A stretch of 64,000 nucleotides of DNA, taken from NCBI RefSeq assembly GCF_018252635.1, contig NZ_JAGTXM010000004.1, forward strand, positions 372,001 to 436,000, read 5' to 3'. Positions 8,825-19,572 of the stretch are shown piece by piece (position 1 is the first letter of the stretch; every line of letters begins with the position of its first letter). Below the pieces are notes generated by a model. The model did not search any database and had not been told where the DNA came from. It was given only the letters and a program-made list of their open reading frames with translations. Position numbers and translations under genes: made by a program. The DNA comes from Citrobacter amalonaticus. GTDB lineage: Bacteria; Pseudomonadota; Gammaproteobacteria; Enterobacterales; Enterobacteriaceae.

Positions 8825-11464
8825 ATGAAGGGTAAATATAAAGCCGCTCTGGCGCTCCTGTTGCTCGTGATCCTCGTGCCGCTGACTCTGATGATGACGC
8901 TGGGGTTGTGGGTTCCCACGCTGGCGGGCATCTGGCTGCCGGTCGGAACGCGCATTGCGCTGGATGACAGTCCCCGATTCACGCGCCACGGTTTACAGAT
9001 TCCTGAACTCCGCTATCTGGTTGATGATTGCCCGTTAGCCCGTGTCAGTCAGGCCCGGTTGTCGCATCCCAGTCGCTGGCAGTTGGACATCGATACGCTT
9101 GAACTCGACTCTGCCTGTCTGGCAAAACTGCCGCAAACGGAACCGTCTCCCGCCGCGCCGCGCACTCTCGCCGAATGGCAGTCGATGCTGCCCAATACCT
9201 GGATCACCATCGACAACGTCATTCTTTCGCCCTGGCAGGTGTGGCAGGGCAAACTGAACGTTTCGCTAACGCCTGAGGTCCAGCAACTTCGTTATCAGGG
9301 CGACAAGGTGAAATTTCAAGGTCAACTGCGCGGTCAGACGCTGACGGTAAGTGAGCTTGATGTCATGGCGTTTGACGGCCAACCGCCGGTTAAACTGGTT
9401 GGTGAATTTACGATGCCGCTGGTGCCGGATGGACTGCCGGTAAGTGGACACACCGTTGCCACGCTCAGCCTGCCGCAGGAACCGGCGTTGGTCGATGCGG
9501 AACTGGAGTGGCGTGAGAATGCCGGACAGTTGATTGTAATGGCGCGGGATAATGCCGAGCCGCTGCTCGATCTGCCGTGGGAACTCACGCGCCAGCAGCT
9601 CATTATTAGCGACGGGCGCTGGTCATGGCCTTATCAGGGCTTTCCCCTCAGTGGGCGCCTGGGCGTGAAGGTGGACAACTGGCAGGAAGGCACCGAGAAA
9701 GCTGCGATCAGCGGCCGGTTTAACGTGCTCACCCAGGGGGAAGCAGGGAAAGGCAACGCGGTGCTTTCGTTTGGGCCGGGAAAACTGAGCATGGACAACA
9801 GCGCCATGCCGCTGCAACTGACCGGCGAAGCCAAGCAGGATGATCTGATTTTCTATGCCAGATTGCCGGCGCAGTTGACCGGCAGCCTGACCGATCCGGA
9901 ACTGACGTTTGAACCTGGCGCGCTGCTGCGCTCGCGCGGACGGGTCATCGACTCGCTGGATATCGACGAAATCCGTTGGCCGCTGGCGGGCGTAAAGGTC
10001 ACTCAGCGTGGCGTAGATGGACGACTGCAGGCGATCCTGCGCGCCCATGAGAACCAGATGGGAGATTTCGTTCTGCATCTGGACGGTCTGGCGAATGATT
10101 TTTTGCCAGATGCGGGGCGCTGGCGGTGGCGCTACTGGGGCGAGGGCAGTTTTACCCCGATGCACGCGAAATGGGACGTGGCAGGCAAAGGCGAGTGGCA
10201 TGACAACACCATTACGCTGACCGATTTGTCCACCGGATTTGACCAGCTTCAGTACGGCACCATGAAGGTGGATACGCCTCGTCTGATGATGGCTAAACCC
10301 GTTGAATGGGTGCGTGATGCGGCACACCCCCGGTTCAGCGGGGCGCTTTTGCTTGATGCCGGAGAAACACATTTTTCCGCCGGCAGCGTTTTACCGCCCT
10401 CAACCCTCACGTTCAGCGTGGAGGGGCGTGATCCGACCTTTTTCCTGTTTAAAGGCGATTTACATGCCGGGGCGATCGGCCCTGTGCGGTTAAATGGCCG
10501 TTGGGATGGCCTGCGTTTACGCGGCCAGGCCTGGTGGCCGAAACAGTCGCTGGACGTGTTCCAGCCGCTGGTGCCGCCTGAGTGGAAAATGAAACTCCGC
10601 GAGGGAGAGCTGTATGCCCAGGTGGCGTTTTCAGCGGCAGCGGAACAGGGATTCGAGGCCGGCGGTCACGGTGTCTTAAAAGGCGGCAGCGCCTGGATGC
10701 CGGATAACCAGATCAACGGCGTCGATTTCGTCTTGCCGTTCCGCTTTAGTGCGGGCGCATGGCAATTGGGGACACGTGGACCGGTTTCGCTGCGCATCGC
10801 CGAAGTCATCAACCAGGTGACCGCTACCAATATCACCGCCGATCTGGAAGGGGCTTATCCGTGGAGTGAAGCCGATCCGCTGCTACTGACTAACGTGAAT
10901 GTGGATGTGTTGGGCGGTAAGGTTTCCATGCAACAACTGCGTATGCCGCAGCACGATCCGGCGCTGGTGCGGGTGCAAAATATCTCGTCAAGCGAACTTA
11001 TCAGCGCGGTTAACCCGAAACAGTTCGCGATGTCCGGGCCGGTGAGCGGTGCGCTCCCTCTGTGGCTGAACGATGAGAAATGGATCATCAAAGACGGCTG
11101 GTTAACCAATCCGGGTCCGATGACCCTGCGCATCGATAAAGATACCGCCGATGCGGTGGTAAAAGACAACATGGCGGCAGGGGCGGCCATCAACTGGTTA
11201 CGGTATATGGAGATTGCCCACTCATGGACCAGGATTAATTTAGATAATCTGGGCGTGTTGACGATGCAGGCGCAAATCCGTGGCAACAGCCATGTGGATG
11301 GCAAGGTCGGCACGGTGAATCTCAACTACACCCACGAAGAGAATGTTTTTACGCTGTGGCGCAGTCTGCGCTTTGGCGACAATCTACAGGCATGGCTTGA
11401 ACAAAACGCGGCGCTGCCGGAAAAAACCTGTCAACAAGGCAAGGAATGTGAGGAACCCCAATGA
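8825..11464 (+). CDS. ydbH: YdbH, AsmA-like intermembrane phospholipid transport protein
   Basis: The 879-residue protein has one N-terminal inner-membrane segment (about residues 7-35) followed by a long periplasmic beta-rich repeat typical of the AsmA-like/TamB group. In E. coli YdbH, YhdP and TamB are redundant carriers of phospholipid from the inner to the outer membrane. Its stop overlaps the ynbE start by four bases (ATGA), and ydbL follows at once. That coupling fits the published view that YnbE joins the outer-membrane end of YdbH and YdbL assists assembly. No truncation is seen. Confidence 0.94.
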   Translation: MKGKYKAALALLLLVILVPLTLMMTLGLWVPTLAGIWLPVGTRIALDDSPRFTRHGLQIPELRYLVDDCPLARVSQARLSHPSRWQLDIDTLELDSACLAKLPQTEPSPAAPRTLAEWQSMLPNTWITIDNVILSPWQVWQGKLNVSLTPEVQQLRYQGDKVKFQGQLRGQTLTVSELDVMAFDGQPPVKLVGEFTMPLVPDGLPVSGHTVATLSLPQEPALVDAELEWRENAGQLIVMARDNAEPLLDLPWELTRQQLIISDGRWSWPYQGFPLSGRLGVKVDNWQEGTEKAAISGRFNVLTQGEAGKGNAVLSFGPGKLSMDNSAMPLQLTGEAKQDDLIFYARLPAQLTGSLTDPELTFEPGALLRSRGRVIDSLDIDEIRWPLAGVKVTQRGVDGRLQAILRAHENQMGDFVLHLDGLANDFLPDAGRWRWRYWGEGSFTPMHAKWDVAGKGEWHDNTITLTDLSTGFDQLQYGTMKVDTPRLMMAKPVEWVRDAAHPRFSGALLLDAGETHFSAGSVLPPSTLTFSVEGRDPTFFLFKGDLHAGAIGPVRLNGRWDGLRLRGQAWWPKQSLDVFQPLVPPEWKMKLREGELYAQVAFSAAAEQGFEAGGHGVLKGGSAWMPDNQINGVDFVLPFRFSAGAWQLGTRGPVSLRIAEVINQVTATNITADLEGAYPWSEADPLLLTNVNVDVLGGKVSMQQLRMPQHDPALVRVQNISSSELISAVNPKQFAMSGPVSGALPLWLNDEKWIIKDGWLTNPGPMTLRIDKDTADAVVKDNMAAGAAINWLRYMEIAHSWTRINLDNLGVLTMQAQIRGNSHVDGKVGTVNLNYTHEENVFTLWRSLRFGDNLQAWLEQNAALPEKTCQQGKECEEPQ

Positions 11465-11652
11465 AAACAATGGCAGTCATGCTGGCGCTTCTCCCGCTGT
11501 GGTTAGTAACGGGCTGTACGCCGCGCATTGAAGTCGCGGCGCCAAAGGAGCCCATTACCATCAATATGAACGTCAAAATTGAGCATGAGATCCATATCAA
11601 AGTGGATAAGGACGTTGAAAGCCTGCTCAAATCCCGCAGCGACTTGTTCTGA
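11461..11652 (+). CDS. ynbE: YnbE, lipoprotein partner of YdbH
   Basis: This is a 63-residue lipoprotein with the lipobox LVTGC near residue 19. A short mature part is rich in alternating beta residues (PITINMNVKIEHEIHIKVD) and suits beta-strand addition to the YdbH groove. It is translationally coupled to ydbH. E. coli YnbE is almost the same length (61). Confidence 0.92.
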   Translation: MKTMAVMLALLPLWLVTGCTPRIEVAAPKEPITINMNVKIEHEIHIKVDKDVESLLKSRSDLF

Positions 11653-11656
11653 GGCG

Positions 11657-11983
11657 ATGATGAAAAGAACCTTTATTCTGGCGACGCTCATTTTGAGTTT
11701 GCTGAGTGGACACGCTTTTGCGCTGACGTTAAATGAGGCCAGAACCCAGGGACGGGTCGGCGAAACGTTCAATGGCTATCTGGTGGCGCTGAAACAGGAT
11801 GCGCAAACGCAGGCGCTGGTCAGTGAAATCAACAACGCGCGCCGCGCCAGTTACCAGCGGTTAGCTGAGAGTCATAACATCCCGGTCGATGAAGTGGCGA
11901 AAATGGCCGGACAGAAACTGATAGAACGCGCTAAACCTGGCGAATATGTCCAGGGTATCAACGGTAAGTGGTTACGCAAGTAA
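11657..11983 (+). CDS. ydbL: YdbL, periplasmic DUF1318 protein
   Basis: The start is the first of two adjacent ATGs (11657 and 11660) after GAGG; the second gives better spacing. The 108-residue protein has a signal peptide ending GHAFA and a DUF1318 domain with the conserved end AKPGEYVQGINGKWLRK. It is the last gene of the ydbH-ynbE-ydbL operon. In E. coli it is proposed to help YnbE-YdbH assembly. Confidence 0.92.
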   Translation: MMKRTFILATLILSLLSGHAFALTLNEARTQGRVGETFNGYLVALKQDAQTQALVSEINNARRASYQRLAESHNIPVDEVAKMAGQKLIERAKPGEYVQGINGKWLRK

Positions 11984-12098
11984 ATCGTCGTTATCTGCGT
12001 TCTGCGGCTTTTCCGTTTTGTTGGCTGGCGCGTAATAATTTGCAGGGTAAGTTTCTATACTCTCTTTTCTTACGTGCTATTCAGCAGAAGGGGCAGTT

Positions 12099-12971
12099 AT
12101 GGCAACTCATGGTAAATCTGACACGTTTTCACTCGGTTCCCGGCAGGTCAAACGCTTAGGATATGGGGCCATGCAACTGGCTGGACCTGGGGTTTTTGGT
12201 CCACCGCGCGATCGTCATGTTGCGCTGACGGTGCTTCGGGAGGCGATTGCGCTGGGAGTCAACCACATTGATACCAGCGATTTTTACGGTCCGCACGTCA
12301 CAAATCAAATCATTCGCGAAGCGCTTCACCCTTATCCGGACGATCTGGTGATTGTTACTAAAATTGGTGCCCGCCGTGGAGACGATGCCTCCTGGCTACC
12401 GGCATTCTCGCCAGAGGAACTCAGGCAGGCGGTTCGCGATAATCTGCGCAATCTCGGTCTGGATGTCCTGGATGTCGTTAACTTGCGTATCATGCTGGGC
12501 GATGGCCACGGCCCTCATGAAGGATCCATCGAAGAGAGTTTTACCGTACTGGCTGAGCTTCAGCAGCAGGGGCTGGTCAAACACATCGGCCTGAGTAATG
12601 TAACCGCCAGTCAGGTCGCGCAAGCGCGCCGCATCGCGGACGTGGTCTGTGTGCAAAATGAGTACAATATCGCCCATCGTCAGGATGACGCACTGATCGA
12701 CTCGCTGGCAGAAGATGGCATTGCTTATGTTCCTTTTTTCCCGCTGGGTGGGTTTACGCCGCTACAGTCCTCAACGCTTTCGGAAGTGGCCGCAAGCCTC
12801 AATGCGACACCGATGCAGGTCGCTCTGGCATGGTTGCTACACCGTTCGCCGAATATGTTACTGATACCAGGTACGTCGTCGGTGACGCATCTGCATGAAA
12901 ATATGGCCGCAGGGGATCTGATTCTGTCAACTGACGTGCTGGCAACGCTGGATAGTATTGCGCAGAAGTAG
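12099..12971 (+). CDS. pdxI: Pyridoxal reductase PdxI (YdbC), aldo/keto reductase
   Basis: This 290-residue aldo/keto reductase has the family signature (GYGAMQLAG, then GVNHIDTSDFYG with catalytic Asp and Tyr, and VTKIGARRG with Lys). It aligns by eye along its length with E. coli YdbC, identified as an NADPH-dependent pyridoxal reductase of vitamin B6 salvage. The start ATG follows AAGGGG. The C-terminal LLIPGTSS loop is the cofactor phosphate site. In E. coli fea and tyn genes lie upstream; they are absent here. Confidence 0.92.
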   Translation: MATHGKSDTFSLGSRQVKRLGYGAMQLAGPGVFGPPRDRHVALTVLREAIALGVNHIDTSDFYGPHVTNQIIREALHPYPDDLVIVTKIGARRGDDASWLPAFSPEELRQAVRDNLRNLGLDVLDVVNLRIMLGDGHGPHEGSIEESFTVLAELQQQGLVKHIGLSNVTASQVAQARRIADVVCVQNEYNIAHRQDDALIDSLAEDGIAYVPFFPLGGFTPLQSSTLSEVAASLNATPMQVALAWLLHRSPNMLLIPGTSSVTHLHENMAAGDLILSTDVLATLDSIAQK

Positions 12972-12991
12972 GCATAAGGCGGAGGTTGAAA

Positions 12992-13402
12992 ATGACTGAA
13001 AAACTGAATGCGCAGTGTCATTGCGGCGCTGTCAAATTTACGGTTCAACTCAGCGATGGATTCAATACCATTCGTCGTTGCAACTGTTCATTTTGTCGGA
13101 TGCGGGGGGCGGTAGTGGTTTCTGCACCGCTCATGGGAATCGAGGTGCTCGCGGGTCAGGATAAACTGACGGAGTATCGTTTCAATACCGGCACAGCAAG
13201 GCATTTTTTTTGCTCAGTGTGTGGGATTTATACCTTCCATCAACGCCGATCCAGCCCGGATCAGTATGGTGTGAACGTCGCATGCATTGAGCATGTGTCG
13301 CCGTTCGATTTTGCCTGTGTGGAAGTGACTGACGGAGTGAATCATCCGAGTGATGGTGTGAGTCAGGGAGTGGTGGGTTATTTACGTTATCAGAGCAAAT
13401 AA
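12992..13402 (+). CDS. GFA/CENP-V-family zinc protein
   Basis: The start is the ATG six bases after GGAGG; a TTG two codons earlier lacks that spacing. The 136 residues carry the GFA zinc cysteines: CHCGAVKF, CNCSFCRM and FFCSVCGIYTFHQRR. The family is named for glutathione-dependent formaldehyde-activating enzyme, but most members have no proven activity. It follows pdxI by 20 bases on the same strand and may be cotranscribed. The family call is firm and the substrate unknown. Confidence 0.85.
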   Translation: MTEKLNAQCHCGAVKFTVQLSDGFNTIRRCNCSFCRMRGAVVVSAPLMGIEVLAGQDKLTEYRFNTGTARHFFCSVCGIYTFHQRRSSPDQYGVNVACIEHVSPFDFACVEVTDGVNHPSDGVSQGVVGYLRYQSK

Positions 13403-13427
13403 AAAACCTCCCGCCGGAGCGGGAGGG
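13400..13427 (-). terminator. azoR intrinsic terminator
   Basis: Reading the minus strand, an 8-bp perfect stem (CCTCCCGC with GCGGGAGG) is followed by six T residues, a few bases after the azoR stop. It overlaps the stop codon of the convergent GFA gene. Confidence 0.85.
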
Positions 13428-13434
13428 GAAGAAC

Positions 13435-14199
<765 letters not shown>

Positions 14200-14241
14200 T
14201 TAGAAGAGATTTAATCAGGCAGAGCACTGCCTCATAACGTT

Positions 14242-17200
14242 ATGACAGAACAGCAAAAATTATCCTTTCATGCCTTACAGCAGCAGTTGGATTCACTGAT
14301 GCTGCGCGATCGGCAGCGCTTTTCGCGCCGCCTGCACGGTGTGAAGAAGGTTAAAAATCCTGATGCACAACAGGCCATTTACCAGGAGATGGCGAAAGAG
14401 ATTGAACAGGCGGCAGGTAAAGTTGTGCTACGCGAAGCGGCGCGACCTGAGATTACCTACCCGGAAAACCTGCCCGTCAGTCAGAAAAAACAGGCGATCC
14501 TCGACGCCGTTCGTGATCATCAGGTGGTGATCGTGGCCGGGGAAACCGGTTCAGGAAAAACCACTCAGCTCCCGAAAATCTGTATGGAACTGGGTCGCGG
14601 GGTGAAAGGACTGATCGGTCACACCCAACCGCGTCGCCTGGCGGCGCGAACGGTGGCGAACCGTATTGCTGAAGAGTTGCAGACGGAGCCGGGCGGGTGC
14701 ATTGGCTATAAGGTGCGCTTTAGCGATCACGTCAGCGATAACACCATGGTGAAGCTGATGACCGACGGTATCCTACTGGCGGAAATTCAGCAGGACCGTC
14801 TGTTGATGCAGTACGACACCATCATCATCGATGAAGCGCATGAACGTAGCCTGAACATCGACTTTTTGCTTGGTTATCTGAAAGAACTGCTGCCGCGCCG
14901 TCCGGATCTGAAAATTATCATCACCTCCGCGACCATCGACCCTGAGCGTTTTTCGCGCCATTTCAACAATGCGCCGATCATTGAGGTCTCTGGGCGCACG
15001 TATCCGGTGGAAGTTCGCTATCGACCGATTGTTGAAGAGGCTGATGACACCGAGCGTGACCAGTTGCAGGCGATTTTCGATGCGGTAGATGAACTGGGAC
15101 GCGAAAGCCCCGGCGACATACTGATCTTCATGAGCGGAGAGCGCGAGATCCGTGATACCGCCGACGCGTTGAATAAACTCAATCTGCGCCATACGGAAGT
15201 GCTGCCGCTGTATGCGCGCCTGTCGAATAGCGAACAAAATCGCGTCTTCCAGTCGCACAGCGGGCGGCGTATTGTGCTGGCGACCAACGTGGCGGAAACC
15301 TCGCTGACGGTGCCGGGTATCAAGTATGTTATCGATCCCGGTACCGCACGTATCAGCCGCTATAGCTATCGCACCAAAGTGCAGCGTTTGCCGATTGAAC
15401 CGGTATCGCAGGCCTCCGCCAATCAGCGTAAAGGGCGCTGCGGTCGCGTATCCGAAGGTATCTGTATTCGTCTCTATTCTGAAGACGATTTCCTGTCGCG
15501 TCCGGCGTTTACCGACCCGGAAATTCTGCGCACCAACCTGGCGTCGGTCATTTTGCAGATGACCGCGCTGGGGCTGGGCGATATCACCGCGTTCCCGTTT
15601 GTCGAAGCGCCGGATAAACGCAACATTCAGGACGGCGTGCGTCTGTTGGAAGAACTGGGTGCGATCGCCACCGATGAACAGGCGACGGCCTATAAACTGA
15701 CGCCGTTGGGGCGCCAGTTGAGCCAGTTGCCGGTGGATCCGCGTCTGGCGCGAATGGTGCTGGAGGCGCAAAAACACGGCTGCGTGCGCGAGGCGATGAT
15801 CATTACCTCGGCGCTGTCGATTCAGGATCCGCGCGAACGCCCGATGGACAAGCAGCAGGCGTCTGATGAAAAACACCGCCGCTTCCATGATAAAGAGTCC
15901 GATTTCCTCGCGTTCGTGAATCTGTGGAATTACCTCGGCGAACAGCAAAAAGCGCTGTCGTCAAACGCGTTTCGTCGCCTGTGCCGGACCGACTATTTGA
16001 ACTATCTGCGCGTGCGCGAGTGGCAGGATATCTACACCCAACTGCGTCAGGTGGTGAAAGAGCTGGGTATTCCGGTGAACAGCGAACCGGCGGAATACCG
16101 CGAGATCCATATTGCGCTACTGACCGGGCTGTTGTCGCATATTGGCATGAAAGATGCTGACAAGCAGGAGTATACCGGTGCGCGTAACGCCCGTTTTTCG
16201 ATTTTCCCCGGTTCCGGCTTGTTCAAAAAGCCGCCGAAGTGGGCAATGGTGGCGGAACTGGTGGAAACCAGTCGCCTGTGGGGGCGCATTGCCGCGCGGA
16301 TCGATCCCGAGTGGGTCGAACCGGTCGCTCAGCATCTGATTAAACGTTCGTACAGTGAACCGCACTGGGAACGGGCGCAGGGTGCAGTAATGGCGACAGA
16401 AAAGGTGACCGTTTACGGTCTGCCGATCGTCGCGGCGCGTAAGGTGAACTACAGCCAGATTGATCCGGCGCTATGTCGTGAACTGTTTATCCGCCATGCG
16501 TTGGTGGAGGGCGACTGGCAGACGCGTCATGCCTTCTTTCGCGAAAACCTCAAGCTGCGCGCCGAAGTGGAGGAACTGGAGCATAAATCTCGCCGCCGCG
16601 ACATCCTGGTAGACGACGAGACGCTGTTTGAGTTCTACGATCAGCGCATCAGCCATGATGTCATTTCCGCCCGCCACTTTGATAACTGGTGGAAGAAGGC
16701 CAGCCGTGAGACGCCGGATCTGCTCAATTTTGAAAAGAGCATGTTGATCAAAGCGGGTGCGGACAACATCAGCAAGCTGGACTACCCGAACTTCTGGCAT
16801 CAGGGCAGTCTCAAACTGCGGTTGAGCTATCAGTTTGAACCGGGGGCGGATGCGGACGGGGTGACGGTACATATTCCACTGCCGCTGCTTAATCAGGTAG
16901 ACGAAAGCGGTTTTGAATGGCAGATCCCGGGCTTGCGTCGTGAACTGGTGATTGCGCTGATTAAATCGCTGCCGAAGCCGGTGCGGCGTAACTTTGTTCC
17001 GGCTCCGAACTATGCCGACGCGTTTTTAGGCCGCGTGACGCCGCTTGAGCTGCCGCTGCTGGACGCGCTGGAGCGCGAGCTGCGTCGGATGACGGGTGTG
17101 ACGGTTGACCGTGAGGACTGGCACTGGGATCAGGTGCCCGATCATCTGAAAATCACCTTCCGGGTCGTGGATGATAAAAACAAGAAGCTGGAAGAAGGGC

Positions 17201-18144
17201 GCGCCTTGCAGGAACTGAAAGACCGGCTGAAAGGAAAAGTGCAGGAAACGCTCTCGGCGGTGGCCGATGACGGCATTGAACAGAGCGGGCTGCACATCTG
17301 GAGCTTTGGGCAACTGCCGGAAAGTTACGAGCAAAAGCGCGGCAACTACAAAGTCAAAGCGTGGCCAGCGCTGGTGGATGAACGCGATAGCGTGGCGATC
17401 AAACTGTTTGATAATCCGCTGGAACAGCAGCAGGCAATGTGGTCAGGTTTGCGCCGTTTGCTGTTGTTGAACATCCCGTCACCGATCAAATATCTGCACG
17501 AGAAGCTGCCAAACAAAGCCAAACTGGGCCTGTACTTCAACCCGTACGGGAAAGTACTGGAACTGATTGACGACTGCATTTCCTGCGGCGTGGATAAGCT
17601 GATTGACGCCAACGGTGGTCCGGTGTGGACCGAAGAGGGCTTTGCCGCGCTGCATGAGAAGGTTCGCGCCGAGCTGAACGAGACGGTAGTGGAGATTGCG
17701 AAGCAGGTTGAACAGATCCTGACCGCGGTCTTTAACATCAATAAACGTCTGAAAGGGCGGGTGGACATGACGATGGCGCTGGGGCTTTCGGATATCAAAG
17801 CGCAGATGAGCGGCCTGGTCTATCGCGGATTTGTCACCGGCAACGGCTTTCGGCGTCTGGGCGATACGCTTCGTTACTTACAGGCCATTGAAAAACGTCT
17901 CGAGAAACTGGCGATTGATCCCCACCGCGATCGCGCGCAGATGCTGAAAGTAGAAAGCGTACAGCAGGCATGGCAGCAGTGGTTTAACAAACTGCCGCCG
18001 GCACGTCGAGAAGACGAGGAAGTCAAAGCGATCCGCTGGATGATTGAGGAGCTACGGGTGAGTTATTTTGCCCAACAGCTGGGGACGCCGTATCCGATTT
18101 CGGATAAACGGATCCTGCAGGCGATGGAACAGATTAGCGGGTAA
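14242..18144 (+). CDS. hrpA: ATP-dependent RNA helicase HrpA
   Basis: This 1300-residue DEAH-box helicase matches E. coli HrpA in length. Walker A GETGSGKT is at residues 100-107 and the DEAH box (IIIDEAHERS) at 197-200, followed by SAT, the ATNVAETSLT motif V and the QRKGRCGR motif VI. A helicase-associated domain and a long HrpA C-terminal domain follow. It works on RNA in the cytoplasm and has been linked to mRNA processing and rescue of collided ribosomes. It is monocistronic. Confidence 0.97.
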   Translation: MTEQQKLSFHALQQQLDSLMLRDRQRFSRRLHGVKKVKNPDAQQAIYQEMAKEIEQAAGKVVLREAARPEITYPENLPVSQKKQAILDAVRDHQVVIVAGETGSGKTTQLPKICMELGRGVKGLIGHTQPRRLAARTVANRIAEELQTEPGGCIGYKVRFSDHVSDNTMVKLMTDGILLAEIQQDRLLMQYDTIIIDEAHERSLNIDFLLGYLKELLPRRPDLKIIITSATIDPERFSRHFNNAPIIEVSGRTYPVEVRYRPIVEEADDTERDQLQAIFDAVDELGRESPGDILIFMSGEREIRDTADALNKLNLRHTEVLPLYARLSNSEQNRVFQSHSGRRIVLATNVAETSLTVPGIKYVIDPGTARISRYSYRTKVQRLPIEPVSQASANQRKGRCGRVSEGICIRLYSEDDFLSRPAFTDPEILRTNLASVILQMTALGLGDITAFPFVEAPDKRNIQDGVRLLEELGAIATDEQATAYKLTPLGRQLSQLPVDPRLARMVLEAQKHGCVREAMIITSALSIQDPRERPMDKQQASDEKHRRFHDKESDFLAFVNLWNYLGEQQKALSSNAFRRLCRTDYLNYLRVREWQDIYTQLRQVVKELGIPVNSEPAEYREIHIALLTGLLSHIGMKDADKQEYTGARNARFSIFPGSGLFKKPPKWAMVAELVETSRLWGRIAARIDPEWVEPVAQHLIKRSYSEPHWERAQGAVMATEKVTVYGLPIVAARKVNYSQIDPALCRELFIRHALVEGDWQTRHAFFRENLKLRAEVEELEHKSRRRDILVDDETLFEFYDQRISHDVISARHFDNWWKKASRETPDLLNFEKSMLIKAGADNISKLDYPNFWHQGSLKLRLSYQFEPGADADGVTVHIPLPLLNQVDESGFEWQIPGLRRELVIALIKSLPKPVRRNFVPAPNYADAFLGRVTPLELPLLDALERELRRMTGVTVDREDWHWDQVPDHLKITFRVVDDKNKKLEEGRALQELKDRLKGKVQETLSAVADDGIEQSGLHIWSFGQLPESYEQKRGNYKVKAWPALVDERDSVAIKLFDNPLEQQQAMWSGLRRLLLLNIPSPIKYLHEKLPNKAKLGLYFNPYGKVLELIDDCISCGVDKLIDANGGPVWTEEGFAALHEKVRAELNETVVEIAKQVEQILTAVFNINKRLKGRVDMTMALGLSDIKAQMSGLVYRGFVTGNGFRRLGDTLRYLQAIEKRLEKLAIDPHRDRAQMLKVESVQQAWQQWFNKLPPARREDEEVKAIRWMIEELRVSYFAQQLGTPYPISDKRILQAMEQISG

Positions 18145-18150
18145 TTCAGC

Positions 18151-18183
18151 GCCGGATGTCGGCTTCGCCTAATCCGGCCTACA
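18151..18183. repeat. REP (palindromic unit) after hrpA
   Basis: The sequence GCCGGATG-tcggcttcgcc-TAATCCGGCC is a typical enterobacterial REP element, six bases past the hrpA stop between convergent genes. It may act in mRNA 3'-end stability or gyrase binding. Confidence 0.85.
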
Positions 18184-18252
18184 AGTTCTATACAGACTGG
18201 TGGAAACCCTGGTATCCCATCAACGCGGCCAGAGGATCTGGCCGCGAAAGGA

Positions 18253-19572
18253 TTACAACTCGTTGGGTTGGGCGTTGATCGCCGGGTCACGTTTTACCCG
18301 GCTGGCAAAGAAAATCGCCACCAGTGAAATCGCCACGGTGGTGGCCAGATACCACGCCACCGGCACCCAATCGCCGTCATATTTCGCCAGCAATCCGGTC
18401 GCGATAAGAGGAGCGGTGCCGCCTGCCAGCGCTGCGCCAATCTGGTAGCCGAGGGTGATGCCGGTGTAACGAACGTTAGCGCTGAAAATTTCTGAGCACA
18501 GCGTTCCCAGCACCGCGGTCACAGGCGCCCACAGCACGCCGAACATCACGATTGTCGCCAGCATAATGCCCCAGGTGGTACCGGTATTCAGCAGCAGGAA
18601 CCACGGCACGATAAACAGGCCGAGCAGGGCGACGCTGATGGCATACATCCGTTTACGACCCATTTTGTCCGACAACAGTCCCATCAGCGGGATCATTACC
18701 GTGGCGATCAGTGCGCCAACGGTGACAGCTTCCAGCACCTGGGACTTCTGGTAGCTCAGTGTGCTGGTGGCATAGCTGACCACAAAGGTCGAGAAAATAT
18801 AGAACGGCGCGGTTTCCACCACCTTCAGGCCAGCGGCAATCAGTACTTCACGCCAGTGATGTGTCAGCGTATCGCGCAGCGGCGCTTTGGCGACCTGACC
18901 AGATGCTTTAACTTTTTTGAAGTCTGGCGTTTCATCGATATCCCGACGGATCCACAATCCTAACAGCACCAGCACGGAGCTCAGCAGGAACGGAATACGC
19001 CAGCCCCAGGAGAGGAAATCCTCTTCACTAAACAGCGTCATCAGCGAGACGATAAACGTCGCCATCAGCATGCCAATAGTCACCCCCGCCTGGGGTATGC
19101 TGCCGAAGAAGCCTTTGCGTTTTTCTGGTGCGTACTCATAGGCCAGCAGCAGTGCGCCACCCCATTCGCCGCCAATCCCCATTCCCTGAATAATGCGCAT
19201 CAGGATAAGCAGGATCGGGGCCCAGATACCGATCATCTCATAGGTGGGCAGCAGACCGATCATCACCGTCGCGCCGCCCATCAGGGAAAGCGTCAGTACC
19301 AGCGTCTTCTTGCGCCCGATGCGATCGCCGATATGAGCGAAAATCACTCCGCCGATCGGGCGAATGAAAAAGGTTAACGAGAAGGAGAGGTACGAGAGGA
19401 TCAAACCGATTACCGGGTCGACCATCGGGAAGAAAATCTTGTTAAACACCAGCGCTGCCGCGGTGCCATACAGGAAATAGTCGAACCACTCAATCGCACT
19501 GCCGGTAAGACTGGCGACGAGCACCTTCTTATTTTTCTTCAGAATAGCCGTACTGCTTTGATGGGTTGTCAT
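18253..19572 (-). CDS. MHS-family MFS transporter (proton symporter)
   Basis: The start MTTHQSSTAILKKNKKVL follows GGAGG and gives 439 residues; a TTG nine codons upstream is less likely. Twelve hydrophobic segments are expected. The metabolite:H+ symporter signatures are present: IEWFDYFLYGTAA in helix 1, the loop GDRIGRKKTL, and GMGIGGEWGGA in helix 5. The nearest E. coli types are YhjE, ShiA and ProP, but the substrate cannot be named. It lies alone between hrpA and ydcF, where E. coli K-12 has no gene, so it is an insertion relative to that genome. Confidence 0.88.
   Translation of the reverse strand: MTTHQSSTAILKKNKKVLVASLTGSAIEWFDYFLYGTAAALVFNKIFFPMVDPVIGLILSYLSFSLTFFIRPIGGVIFAHIGDRIGRKKTLVLTLSLMGGATVMIGLLPTYEMIGIWAPILLILMRIIQGMGIGGEWGGALLLAYEYAPEKRKGFFGSIPQAGVTIGMLMATFIVSLMTLFSEEDFLSWGWRIPFLLSSVLVLLGLWIRRDIDETPDFKKVKASGQVAKAPLRDTLTHHWREVLIAAGLKVVETAPFYIFSTFVVSYATSTLSYQKSQVLEAVTVGALIATVMIPLMGLLSDKMGRKRMYAISVALLGLFIVPWFLLLNTGTTWGIMLATIVMFGVLWAPVTAVLGTLCSEIFSANVRYTGITLGYQIGAALAGGTAPLIATGLLAKYDGDWVPVAWYLATTVAISLVAIFFASRVKRDPAINAQPNEL

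Noticed and set aside
9623-10372. A 249-codon antisense frame inside ydbH
   Set aside because: It overlaps a conserved gene on the other strand, has no ribosome site and has no recognisable domain.
14773-15948. A 391-codon antisense frame inside hrpA
   Set aside because: It is antisense to the helicase core, whose motifs fix the coding strand; the translation is rich in Arg, Gln and His, as in shadow frames.
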